This document shows positions 7,906-16,086 of a DNA stretch of 64,000 nucleotides, piece after piece (the stretch's first letter is position 1; every line of letters begins with the position of its first letter). Below the pieces are notes generated by a model. The model had not been told where the DNA came from. It searched no databases and worked only from the letters and a program-made list of their open reading frames with translations. This DNA is from Microbacterium sp. zg-B185 (GTDB lineage: Bacteria; Actinomycetota; Actinomycetes; Actinomycetales; Microbacteriaceae), in contig NZ_CP126739.1 in the NCBI RefSeq assembly GCF_030246885.1, forward strand, positions 2,046,001-2,110,000. The letters are read 5' to 3'. The position numbers were made by a program, and so were the translations under genes.

Positions 7906-8651
7906 GGCAGACCCTCCCGCTCCGCGACATCCCCCGGCTCGTCGGGCGGTTCGACGCCCAGACCCAGCCAGTTGAACCAGCCCACCAGGACGGCGACGGC
8001 GGCCGCCACCAGCACCGGCACCCCGGGCATCAGGGCGGGCGTGAGGACGGTCGCCACGACCGCCGCGGCGATGCCGACCGCGATCGGCTGACGGTGCCGC
8101 AGCCGCGGCCACAGCAGGGCCAGGAATGCGGCGGCGGCCGCGGCATCCAGGCCATACGCGCGCGGATCCCCCAGCACGTCGCCGAGCAGGGCGCCGGCGA
8201 GCGTGGACAGGTTCCACCCGACGTAGATGCCGATCCCGGTGACCCAGAAGCCCAGGGTGCGGGCGCGACGCGTGGTCTGTGCCAGCGACACGGCGGTCGA
8301 TTCGTCGATCGTGAAGTGGGCGGCGGCCGCGCGGCGCCAGAAGCCGGTGCCCAGCACGGGCGACATCCGCATGCCGTACGCGATGTTGCGCACGCCGAGG
8401 AGGGATGCCGAGGCGATCGCCGCGGGGGCGGCGGCCAGTCCCCCGGCGGCGATGACCCCGACGAAGGCGAACTGCGAACCACCCGTGAACATCACCAGGC
8501 TGAGCACGCACGTCTGCCAGACATCGAGCCCGGCGGCGACGGCCAGCGCCCCGAACGAGACCCCGTATGCACTGGTGGCCAGAGCCACGCTCAGGCCCTG
8601 ACGCCACGCGCGCCGGCTCTCGGCATCCCCAGTGGCGGGCTCGGAACTCAC
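7902..8651 (-). CDS. azlC: AzlC-family branched-chain amino acid export permease
   Basis: A 249-residue inner-membrane protein with about seven hydrophobic helices. The AzlC signature region VSFGALAVAAGLDVWQTC and VMFTGGSQFAFVG is present near the N-terminus, and a conserved TIDESTAVSLAQ loop follows. It works with AzlD (4-bp overlap downstream) as an amino acid exporter. The GTG start at 8651 follows a TAGGCT -10 box at 8664-8659 by 7 nt, so the transcript is leaderless or nearly so. A short Glu/Asp/Pro-rich cytoplasmic tail closes the protein. Confidence 0.92.
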   Translation of the reverse strand: MSSEPATGDAESRRAWRQGLSVALATSAYGVSFGALAVAAGLDVWQTCVLSLVMFTGGSQFAFVGVIAAGGLAAAPAAIASASLLGVRNIAYGMRMSPVLGTGFWRRAAAAHFTIDESTAVSLAQTTRRARTLGFWVTGIGIYVGWNLSTLAGALLGDVLGDPRAYGLDAAAAAAFLALLWPRLRHRQPIAVGIAAAVVATVLTPALMPGVPVLVAAAVAVLVGWFNWLGLGVEPPDEPGDVAEREGLP

Positions 8652-8658
8652 CCGGTCG

Positions 8659-8664
8659 AGCCTA
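8659..8664 (-). promoter_or_regulatory. azlC -10 box
   Basis: TAGGCT on the minus strand, ending 7 nt before the azlC GTG. Predicted +1 is one base upstream of the start codon. Confidence 0.5.
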
Positions 8665-8727
8665 CCGACCGGTGCGTCCGGCGCCGTCGGGCCGCAGCGA
8701 AGTCCGCGGCCCGACGGCAGCGACGGA

Positions 8728-10641
8728 TCAGGCGTTGGCGTCCTGGCGCTTCATTCGCGACGTGGCGCGGGCGCGTTCGGTCTGGTCGAGGTTCACCTTG
8801 CGGATGCGCACGATCTCGGGAGTGACCTCGACGCACTCGTCCTCGCGGGCGAACTCGAGGCTCTCCTCGAGCGAGAGCTGGCGCGAGGGGGTCATCGACT
8901 CGAACGTGTCGGAGGTGGACTGACGCATGTTCGTCAGCTTCTTCTCCTTGGTGATGTTCACGTCCATGTCGTCGTTGCGCGAGTTCTCGCCGATCACCAT
9001 GCCCTCGTACACCTCCTGGGTGGGCTGCACGAAGAAGGACATGCGCTCCTGCAGCGCGATGATCGCGAACGGCGTCACCACACCCGAGCGGTCCGCGACG
9101 ATCGAGCCGTTCTGCCGGGTCACGATCTGGCCGGCCCACGGCTCGTAGCCGTGCGAGATCGCGTTGGCGATGCCGGTGCCGCGGGTGGTGGTGAGGAACT
9201 CGGTGCGGAAGCCGATCAGGCCCCGCGAGGGGACGACGAACTCCATGCGCACCCAGCCGGTGCCGTGGTTGGTCATGTTGTCCATGCGGCCCTTGCGCGC
9301 GGCCAGCAGCTGGGTGATCGCGCCGAGGTACTCCTCGGGAGCATCGATCGTGAGGTGCTCGAAGGGCTCGTACACCTTGCCGTCGATCTTCTTGGTGACC
9401 ACCTGCGGCTTGCCGACGGTCAGTTCGAAGCCTTCGCGGCGCATGTTCTCCACCAGGATCGCCAGCGCCAGCTCACCGCGGCCCTGGACCTCCCACGCGT
9501 CGGGACGGCCGATGTCGACGACCTTGAGCGAGACGTTTCCGATCAGCTCGCGGTCCAGACGGTCTTTGACCAGGCGCGCAGTCAGCTTGTGACCCTTGAC
9601 CTTTCCGGCCAGCGGCGAGGTGTTGGTCCCGATCGTCATCGAGATCGCCGGCTCGTCGACGTGGATCTGCGGCAGCGGCCGCACGTCGTCGGGGTCGGCG
9701 ATCGTCTCGCCGATGGTGATGTCCGGGAACCCGGCGATGGCCACGATGTCACCGGGACCGGCGCTTTCGGCCGGGTAGCGCTCCAGAGCGCGCGTCTTGA
9801 GCAGTTCCGTGATCCGGGCGCTGCTGGTGGTTCCGTCGGCACGGACCCAGGCGACGGTCTGCCCCTTCTTGAGGGTGCCGTTGAACACGCGCAGCAGCGC
9901 GAGGCGTCCGAGGAACGGGCTGGAGTCGAGGTTGGTCACCCATGCCTGCAGGGGGGCCTCGTCGTCGTAGGACGGCGCGGGCACGTGCTCGAGGATCGCC
10001 TCGAACAGCGGCTCCAGGTCGTCATTGTCCGGCAGCGATCCGTTCTCCGGACGGTTGCGGGATGCCGCACCGGCGCGACCGCTCGCGTACACGACCGGCA
10101 CGTCCAGCAGGGCGTCCACGTCCAGGTCGGGCACATCATCGACCAGGTCGGAGGCCAGCCCCAGCAGCAGGTCGTGGCTCTCCTCCTCGACTTCGGCGAT
10201 CCGCGCGTCCGGGCGGTCCGTCTTGTTCACCAGCAGGATCACGGGCAGCTTCGCCTCGAGGGCCTTGCGCAGCACGAACCGGGTCTGCGGCAGTGGGCCC
10301 TCACTCGCGTCCACGAGCAGCACGACGCCGTCGACCATGGAAAGGCCGCGTTCGACTTCGCCGCCGAAGTCCGCGTGGCCGGGCGTGTCGATCACGTTGA
10401 TGGTGACGGGACCGTCGGTCGCGTGCACGCCCTTGTAGGTGATCGCGGTGTTCTTGGCGAGGATCGTGATCCCCTTTTCGCGCTCGAGGTCATTCGAGTC
10501 CATGGCGCGTTCTTCCATGTGCTCGTGCGATCCGAACGACCCGGTCTGGCGCAGCATGGCGTCCACGAGCGTCGTCTTGCCGTGGTCGACGTGGGCGACG
10601 ATCGCTACGTTGCGGAGGTCTGAACGGAGGGCGCGCGCCAT
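8728..10641 (-). CDS. typA: Ribosome-associated translational GTPase TypA/BipA
   Basis: A 637-residue translational GTPase that binds the ribosome and acts in 50S assembly and stress adaptation. The order is: G domain with G1 AHVDHGKTT, G2/switch I in REKGITI, G3 DTPGHADF and G4 NKTD; then an EF-Tu-like domain 2; an EF-G-like domain III; and the BipA-specific C-terminal region with PSRGLIGFRTEF. The ATG at 10641 is chosen because AAGGA lies 6 nt upstream and MARALRSDLRNVAIV matches the family start; a 16-residue extension has no support. TAGAAT at 10693-10688 is a likely -10, giving a leader of about 40 nt. Confidence 0.96.
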   Translation of the reverse strand: MARALRSDLRNVAIVAHVDHGKTTLVDAMLRQTGSFGSHEHMEERAMDSNDLEREKGITILAKNTAITYKGVHATDGPVTINVIDTPGHADFGGEVERGLSMVDGVVLLVDASEGPLPQTRFVLRKALEAKLPVILLVNKTDRPDARIAEVEEESHDLLLGLASDLVDDVPDLDVDALLDVPVVYASGRAGAASRNRPENGSLPDNDDLEPLFEAILEHVPAPSYDDEAPLQAWVTNLDSSPFLGRLALLRVFNGTLKKGQTVAWVRADGTTSSARITELLKTRALERYPAESAGPGDIVAIAGFPDITIGETIADPDDVRPLPQIHVDEPAISMTIGTNTSPLAGKVKGHKLTARLVKDRLDRELIGNVSLKVVDIGRPDAWEVQGRGELALAILVENMRREGFELTVGKPQVVTKKIDGKVYEPFEHLTIDAPEEYLGAITQLLAARKGRMDNMTNHGTGWVRMEFVVPSRGLIGFRTEFLTTTRGTGIANAISHGYEPWAGQIVTRQNGSIVADRSGVVTPFAIIALQERMSFFVQPTQEVYEGMVIGENSRNDDMDVNITKEKKLTNMRQSTSDTFESMTPSRQLSLEESLEFAREDECVEVTPEIVRIRKVNLDQTERARATSRMKRQDANA

Positions 10642-10687
10642 GAAGAATCCTTGCAGAACGGGGAATCGCCCGGAACCGGGCTGATAC

Positions 10688-10693
10688 ATTCTA
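10688..10693 (-). promoter_or_regulatory. typA -10 box
   Basis: TAGAAT on the minus strand. The predicted start near 10681 gives a leader of about 40 nt containing the AAGGA ribosome site. Confidence 0.5.
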
Positions 10694-10759
10694 CCGGTCG
10701 GCGCCTGAACGTCTGCCGCGTCCGTGCGGCGACGCCCTCCGTGCAGCTCCGCGAACGGC

Positions 10760-12559
10760 TCAGCCGGCCCGGCTCTCCGCGTCCAGAAGCAGGGCGCGCG
10801 CCTCCCGGCGGATCCGCTGCTCCTCCGGATCGGGCACGGGCACGGCGGCGATGAGGCGCTGCGTGTACGGGTCCGATGCGCCGCGCAGGATCTGATCGCG
10901 CGTGCCCGTCTCGACGAGTTTGCCCAGGTGCATCACGGCGATGCGGTGAGCCAGGATGTCGACGACGGCCAGGTCGTGGCTGATGAACAGACACGCGAAC
11001 TGCAGACGACCCTGGATCTCCTGCAGGAGCTCCAGGAACCGCGCCTGCACCGACACGTCCAGCGCGGAGGTCGGCTCGTCCGCGACGAGCAGCTCCGGCG
11101 CGAGGGCGAGGGCGCGGGCGATGCCGACGCGCTGACGCTGACCGCCGGAGAGCTCGTGCGGGAAGCGGTTGCGGTACGACCGGGGCAGTTCCACCTGGTC
11201 CAGGAGCGTCTCCACGCGCCTGTCCAACTCCTTGCCCTTGGCCTCCCCGGCCAGAAGCAGCGGTTCGCCGATGGACTGTCCGATCGGCATCCGCGGGTTC
11301 AGGGAGGAGGCCGGGTCCTGGAAGACGATGCCGGTGCGGCGCCGGATCGCGCGGAGGTCCTTCTGCGACGCGTTCGAGATGTCCGTGCCGACGGCGGTGA
11401 GCTTGCCTTCGGCGATCGGCAGCAGCCCGATCGCCGCGCGTCCCAGGGTGGTCTTGCCCGATCCGGACTCCCCCACCAGACCGAGGATCTCCCCCGCATG
11501 GATCTCGAGGTTGATGTGCTCGGCGGCGCGGAAGGCGGGGATGCGCCCACGCTTCGGGTAGTCGATGGCGACATCTTCGAACAGGAGCACCGGCGGCCGG
11601 GCGTCCACGTCCTCGGCGGCCTCGGACGCGCGTTCGCGGATCTGCGCGATGACCGGAACGGCCGGGTCCTCGACGATCAGTTCGGCGACGCTGACGTCGG
11701 CTTCCTCCAGCACGCCCAGACCGAGGTGCGGGACGGCAGCCAGCAGCTGCTGCGTGTACGGATGCTGCGGCGCGTGGAAGATCTCATCGACAGTGCCGGA
11801 TTCGACCACTTCGCCGCTCTTCATGACCAGGATGCGATCGGCGAGGTCTGCGACCACGCCCATGTCGTGGGTGATCAGGATGATCGCGGAATCCAGGCGC
11901 TTGTGGAGGTTGCGCAGCAGGTCCAGGATCTCCGCCTGCACCGTCACATCCAGCGCCGTGGTGGGCTCGTCGGCGATCAGCAGCAGAGGGTCGCACGAGA
12001 TCGACTGCGCGATCATCGCGCGCTGACGCTGACCCCCGGAGAGCTGATGCGGGTATTTGTCGAATGACTGCACCGGGTTGGGCATCTCGACCAGGCCGAG
12101 CAGTTCGATTGCGCGCGCCTTCGCCTCGTAGGGCGCCAGCGACGCGTTGTGGGAGCGCAGCGCCTCCACGATCTGGAAGCCGATCGTGTACACCGGGTTC
12201 AGCGCGGTCATCGGCTCCTGGAAGATCACGGCGATCTCGTTGCCCCGCAGCGCGCGCAGCGTCGAGTCGTCGACGCCGCGCAGCTCGCGATCGAGCAGCT
12301 TGATCGAACCGGTCACGCGCGCGTTCTCCGGCAGCAGGCCCAGCAGCGCCATCGAGCTGGTGCTCTTGCCCGAGCCGGACTCGCCGACAATGGCCAGCAC
12401 CTCGCCGCGGCGCACGGTGTAGTTCATGTCGATGGCGGCGGGATAGAACTCGCCCTCGACCCAGAATTCGACGCCCAGGTTCTCGACCTGGAGGATCTTC
12501 TCGGGCAGGGCCCGGTGCGACGCCGCGATCTCGGCACCGATGCCTGTGATGTCAGTCAT
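10760..12559 (-). CDS. Peptide ABC transporter, fused double ATP-binding protein (DppD-DppF type)
   Basis: A 599-residue protein with two complete ABC modules in tandem. Module 1 has Walker A GESGSGKST (from residue 59), signature LSGGQRQRAMIAQS and LLLIADEPTTALD. Module 2 has GESGSGKTT, LSGGQRQRVGIARA and LLVADEPTSALD. It powers di/oligopeptide uptake through the permeases at 13212-15914. The ATG at 12559 (TDITGIG follows) is preferred over an ATG 15 nt upstream; the ribosome site is weak. It is separated from its permease genes by an oppositely oriented PH-domain gene, and no clear promoter is seen in the 32 bp between the two divergent starts. Transcription through the PH gene from dppBC is therefore the likely source of its message. 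Confidence 0.92.
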   Translation of the reverse strand: MTDITGIGAEIAASHRALPEKILQVENLGVEFWVEGEFYPAAIDMNYTVRRGEVLAIVGESGSGKSTSSMALLGLLPENARVTGSIKLLDRELRGVDDSTLRALRGNEIAVIFQEPMTALNPVYTIGFQIVEALRSHNASLAPYEAKARAIELLGLVEMPNPVQSFDKYPHQLSGGQRQRAMIAQSISCDPLLLIADEPTTALDVTVQAEILDLLRNLHKRLDSAIILITHDMGVVADLADRILVMKSGEVVESGTVDEIFHAPQHPYTQQLLAAVPHLGLGVLEEADVSVAELIVEDPAVPVIAQIRERASEAAEDVDARPPVLLFEDVAIDYPKRGRIPAFRAAEHINLEIHAGEILGLVGESGSGKTTLGRAAIGLLPIAEGKLTAVGTDISNASQKDLRAIRRRTGIVFQDPASSLNPRMPIGQSIGEPLLLAGEAKGKELDRRVETLLDQVELPRSYRNRFPHELSGGQRQRVGIARALALAPELLVADEPTSALDVSVQARFLELLQEIQGRLQFACLFISHDLAVVDILAHRIAVMHLGKLVETGTRDQILRGASDPYTQRLIAAVPVPDPEEQRIRREARALLLDAESRAG

Positions 12560-12591
12560 GTGGTGGTTTCCCATCTGCGAAACTTGAGCTC

Positions 12592-13200
12592 ATGGCGTTC
12601 CAAGAGGTTGTCTACCGACCGGTGTTCGGGCGAATCCTCGCCGCCGTGACCGTGCTGGTGTGCGCCCTGGGGGCGGTGGTGCTGTTCTGGACGGATGCCG
12701 CGGACGGAATCCGCTACGTCTGGCCGATCGTCCTGGTGGCGTTCGTGGCGTGGGCGCTGTTCTGGCGTCCGAGCCTGACCGTCCAGGAGCACGGCATCAC
12801 CGTGGTGAACGTGCTGCGCACGCATTTCGTGCCGTGGCCGGCGATCACCGCGATCGACACCCGCTACGCCCTGACGCTGCACACCGTCGCCGGACGCGTC
12901 GGCGTGTGGGCGGCGCCGGCTCCCGGCCGCCACCGCACGCTGGGGCTGGCGCACAAGGACTTCGACGGGGTGGGTGCGTCCGCCCGCGGCGCGCACGGCT
13001 CGCTGCGCCCCGCCGACGCCATCACGACGCCCACCGGCAACCTGGCACAGGTGATCCGCGGGCGCTGGGAGGGTCTGCGCGACGCCGGAGCGTTCGCGCA
13101 CGGCGTCGACCGGGACGCGATGACCGCGACGTGGCACTGGGCGACGATCATCACCACTGCGGCGCTGGCCGCTGCGACGCTGATCGGTCTGCTGCTCTAG
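12592..13200 (+). CDS. Membrane-anchored PH-domain protein inside the peptide transporter operon
   Basis: A 202-residue protein. Two N-terminal hydrophobic helices (about residues 15-33 and 43-58) are followed by a bacterial PH-like beta domain (LTVQEHGITVVNVLRTHFVPWPAI, about residues 63-115) with the DxRYAL strand typical of PH-domain YdbS/bPH proteins. A loop region and a C-terminal helix (about 183-202) complete it. Function is unknown. It is encoded on the strand opposite the transporter genes around it, 32 bp from the ATPase start and 11 bp from the dppC stop. AAACTT at 12580-12585 ends 6 nt before the ATG, fitting the leaderless promoter pattern of this genome. If dppBC transcription continues into the ATPase, this gene is fully covered by antisense RNA. 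Confidence 0.75.
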   Translation: MAFQEVVYRPVFGRILAAVTVLVCALGAVVLFWTDAADGIRYVWPIVLVAFVAWALFWRPSLTVQEHGITVVNVLRTHFVPWPAITAIDTRYALTLHTVAGRVGVWAAPAPGRHRTLGLAHKDFDGVGASARGAHGSLRPADAITTPTGNLAQVIRGRWEGLRDAGAFAHGVDRDAMTATWHWATIITTAALAAATLIGLLL

Positions 13201-13211
13201 CCGGGGCACCG

Positions 13212-14396
13212 TCACCGCTCCGGATCGAGGGGCTTGTGCTGGACGTCGCCGGGTTCCTCCGGCCGCGGATCGTTGAAGTTGACCACGTCTCCGGTGAAGG
13301 CGGTCTGCATGCCCACGGTCACGGACGCCGCATCCGTGCCTGCAGTGGCGTTGCCGTTCGGTGCGATCGGACCGGACGCTCGTCCGGCCCGCGCCATCGC
13401 TCGCTCGCTGGGCATCTTCTTCTGACGCGGGTCGAACGCGTCGCGCAGGCCGTCGCCGATGAAGTTGACGCACAGCGCGATCGCGATGATGAAGATGCCC
13501 GGCCACCAGAACAGCCATGGACGGGTGGAGAAGGCCGCCTGGTTGTCCGAGACGATCTTTCCGAGCGACGTGTCCGGTGACTGCACTCCGAAGCCGAGGT
13601 AGCTCAGCGCCGACTCCAGCAGGATCGCGCCGGCCATCAGCAGTGTGGCGTTGACGACGATGACCCCGACCGCGTTGGGCAGGATGTGGCGGAAGATGAT
13701 CCGCCGGTCGCGGGCACCCGAAACGCGCGCCGCGTCGACGAATTCGCGTTCGCGCAGTGAGAGGAACTCGCCGCGGACCAGTCGTGCCATGGTCGTCCAC
13801 GCGAAGATGCCGATGACCACGCCGAGCACGGCCGCGCCGAGGCTTCCGAACGTGTTTCCGAGTACCGATCCGATGACGATGAGCGGGATCGTGATGATGA
13901 TGTCGGTGAAGCGCATCAGCACCGAGTCTGTCCACTTGCGGTAGTACCCGGCCAGCGCACCGATCACCACGCCGATCGTCGTGGCCACCACGCCGGCGAT
14001 GACCATCACCATGATGGACTGCTGCGCACCGCGCATGACGACGGCGAAGATGTCGCGACCGACCTCGTCCTGGCCGAAGGGGTGGTCGCCCAGCTGCAGC
14101 GGCCACAGGCTGAGTGTCGGGACACCGTTGTTGATCTTCGGCGGGATCTGCTCCCACGAGTACTGCCACCAGCCGGTGATGCGCAGCCCCCAGAGGTTCA
14201 CGCCGACCGAGGTGAACGCCATGACGATGATCAGTGCGAGGACGATCATCGAGACCAGCGCACCACGGTGGCGGAAGAACCGGCGGCGGACGATCTGACC
14301 CTGACTGAGGCCCTCGGTCTCCTTCTGCTCGATGGAGATCTGCGCGACGGCTTCGGTCTCTTGCGAGCCGGGGTCGTTTGCGACTGTGGTGTTCAT
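13212..14396 (-). CDS. Peptide ABC transporter permease, DppC type
   Basis: A 394-residue inner-membrane permease with an N-terminal cytoplasmic region of about 45 residues, six membrane helices and a long hydrophilic C-terminal tail of about 75 residues, beyond the usual 290-310. The EAA-type loop FVDAARVSGARDRRIIFRHI contacts the ATPase. It pairs with the DppB-type protein upstream: the upstream TAG is directly followed by this ATG with no gap, implying coupled translation. The tail contains repeated Gly/Ala/Asn and a Pro-rich end, of no recognised function. Substrate assignment (di- or oligopeptide) is from family only. Confidence 0.92.
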   Translation of the reverse strand: MNTTVANDPGSQETEAVAQISIEQKETEGLSQGQIVRRRFFRHRGALVSMIVLALIIVMAFTSVGVNLWGLRITGWWQYSWEQIPPKINNGVPTLSLWPLQLGDHPFGQDEVGRDIFAVVMRGAQQSIMVMVIAGVVATTIGVVIGALAGYYRKWTDSVLMRFTDIIITIPLIVIGSVLGNTFGSLGAAVLGVVIGIFAWTTMARLVRGEFLSLREREFVDAARVSGARDRRIIFRHILPNAVGVIVVNATLLMAGAILLESALSYLGFGVQSPDTSLGKIVSDNQAAFSTRPWLFWWPGIFIIAIALCVNFIGDGLRDAFDPRQKKMPSERAMARAGRASGPIAPNGNATAGTDAASVTVGMQTAFTGDVVNFNDPRPEEPGDVQHKPLDPER

Positions 14397-15914
14397 CTAG
14401 CCCACCTTGATTCTCGGGTCGAGGGCCGCGTAGACGAGGTCCGCGATGAGGTTGAACAGGACGGCCAGCGTGCCGGTCACGACGAAGAACGCCATGACCG
14501 GATTCGGGTCGTGAGCTGCCAGTCCGTCCACGAACAGCCGGCCCATGCCGGTCCAGCCGAAGACCGTCTCGGTGATGACCGCACCACCGACGATCGCACC
14601 CACGTCGAAGGCGATGATCGTCGTGATGGGGATGAGTGCGTTGCGGAACGCGTGGCGCACGATGACGGTGCGCTGGGTGAGGCCCTTGGCCCGCGCCGTG
14701 CGGATGTAGTCCTGGTTCATCACCTCGAGCAGGCTCGCGCGGGAATACCGCGTGTAGCTGGCGAACGAGATCAGGACGATCGCGATGGTCGGCAGCAGCA
14801 GGTGCGTGTACAGGTCGATGCCCTGGACCCAGAAGTTGCCGCCCAGACCGGGGGTCGATGCGCCCACCGTGGCGATCGGCCGACCCCGGATGCGGCTGGA
14901 GTTCGAGTACGCCTGCCAGTACGACATGTACTTGTCCAGGGCGACGAGGGCGGCGACCAGGAAGCCGACGATCGCGGCTGTGCGCATCACGGGACCGCGG
15001 TCGGGGGCGCCGAAGAACCATCCGATCGCGGCCGAGACGACGATGGTGAGCACCACCAGCAGCAGGAAGAACCACAGCGTCATCCCGTTGAGGATGTAGT
15101 TCATCATCGGGAAGTACAGCGCGATGCCCAGAACCGCCACGGTCAGTGACGCGTACACGGCCTTGCGGTTGCGCAGCCCGGTGGAGATCGCCGTGACCCC
15201 GAATGCGATGCCCAGCGCCAGCGCGCTGTAGACGATGATCCCGATGCTCGGGTCCGCGAACCACTCGGTGACCGACAGGTAGGTCAGCACGATACCGGTC
15301 GCCACCGCGGAGATCGCCAGGACGATCAGGCGGCGTTTCCATCTGCCGCCGATCAGCGACATCCAGAGCAATCCGGTCACGAGCGAGCCGATGATGATCA
15401 CCGGAACGGATATCCGCGGATCGCTGAGCCAGTTGTTCACCTGGATCGCACCGTACTGCTTGAGCAGCACCGCGACCCAGAAGATCGGCAGGGAGAAGAA
15501 CAGGAAGGAGATGAGGGTGACGCTGTAATCGAAGCCGCTGTACTGTCTCAGCGCTGAGACGATACCGACGATGATGCCCAGCACGATCGCGACGATCGTC
15601 GCCGTGGTGACCAGCGTCAGCGTGGCCGTGATCGCGTTGCCCAGCATCGCGTTGACGGGCTGGTTCTGGATGCTGACCCCGAAGTCGCCGCGGAACAGGC
15701 CGCCGAGCCACAGGAAGTAGCGCAGCGGGGGCGGGACGTCGAGGTTCAGAAGCTTGGTGCGAGACTCGATGAGCTCGGCTTTGTTGGGCGCATTGCCCTG
15801 CCGCAGGTCTTCTAGGGGATCTCCCGAGAAGGCCGTGAGGACGTACATCAGGAATGTGGCGGCGAGGAGCACGAAGATCGATGCGATCAACCGCCGGATG
15901 ATGAATGAAGCCAT
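14397..15914 (-). CDS. Peptide ABC transporter permease, DppB type, with large membrane insertion
   Basis: A 505-residue protein, about 170-190 longer than normal DppB. The N-terminal TM, RGDFGVSIQNQPV and first helices are standard, as is the C-terminal part with the EAA loop (NQDYIRTARAKGLTQRTVI). Between about residues 165 and 345 sits an extra block with roughly six further hydrophobic helices that I do not recognise. The ATG at 15914 (ASFIIRRL follows) is chosen; a TTG six codons upstream is less likely. A TAGACT -10 at 16004-15999 would give a 78-nt leader. It forms the heterodimeric channel with the DppC-type protein. Confidence 0.88.
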   Translation of the reverse strand: MASFIIRRLIASIFVLLAATFLMYVLTAFSGDPLEDLRQGNAPNKAELIESRTKLLNLDVPPPLRYFLWLGGLFRGDFGVSIQNQPVNAMLGNAITATLTLVTTATIVAIVLGIIVGIVSALRQYSGFDYSVTLISFLFFSLPIFWVAVLLKQYGAIQVNNWLSDPRISVPVIIIGSLVTGLLWMSLIGGRWKRRLIVLAISAVATGIVLTYLSVTEWFADPSIGIIVYSALALGIAFGVTAISTGLRNRKAVYASLTVAVLGIALYFPMMNYILNGMTLWFFLLLVVLTIVVSAAIGWFFGAPDRGPVMRTAAIVGFLVAALVALDKYMSYWQAYSNSSRIRGRPIATVGASTPGLGGNFWVQGIDLYTHLLLPTIAIVLISFASYTRYSRASLLEVMNQDYIRTARAKGLTQRTVIVRHAFRNALIPITTIIAFDVGAIVGGAVITETVFGWTGMGRLFVDGLAAHDPNPVMAFFVVTGTLAVLFNLIADLVYAALDPRIKVG

Positions 15915-15998
15915 GGTGTGGCCGCCTGCCAATCGGTGAATCAGCGCGAGCAGTTGGAGAGCGTGTACTGCTGGTCCGCGTGCTCTACCACTGAGAGG

Positions 15999-16004
15999 AG
16001 TCTA
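15999..16004 (-). promoter_or_regulatory. Candidate internal -10 box for dppBC-type permease genes
   Basis: TAGACT on the minus strand between the binding-protein gene and the permease genes. The expected -35 space (about 16022-16027) falls in the centre of the 30-bp palindrome, which could therefore act as an operator for this promoter. Confidence 0.4.
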
Positions 16005-16011
16005 ACGCGGC

Positions 16012-16041
16012 GGGGTGCAGGTCCCATGGGACCTGCACCCC
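16012..16041. repeat. Perfect 30-bp palindrome between binding-protein and permease genes
   Basis: The 15-base left half GGGGTGCAGGTCCCA is followed by its exact reverse complement. As RNA from the minus strand it folds into a 13-bp stem with a CAUG loop, 46 bases after the binding-protein stop codon. No U-run follows. This fits an intercistronic stabilising/attenuating hairpin that keeps binding-protein mRNA above permease mRNA, or an operator over the -35 of the internal promoter. Confidence 0.7.
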
Positions 16042-16086
16042 ACCCGATCTGCGGCGAGCTAGCTCGCCGAGAGCGTCGCCTGCGGC

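Noticed and set aside
8728..9148. Plus-strand open frames opposite typA and other conserved genes
   Set aside because: Mirror frames of the codon bias in high-G+C genes; no start signals or domain motifs.
12556..15711. Very long open frame on the minus strand through the permease genes
   Set aside because: It is a different minus-strand frame from dppB and dppC, and its translation is low-complexity Arg/Pro/Gly/His as expected from high G+C. The real permeases have helices, EAA loops and coupled starts.
15979..15997. tRNA D-arm-like sequence (CTCAGTGGTAGAGCAC on the minus strand), possible tRNA gene or attachment-site remnant
   Set aside because: No anticodon arm, T-loop (GGTTCGAATCC) or acceptor stem follows on either strand, and no integrase or mobile element is near. 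Probably chance similarity in the leader of the permease genes.
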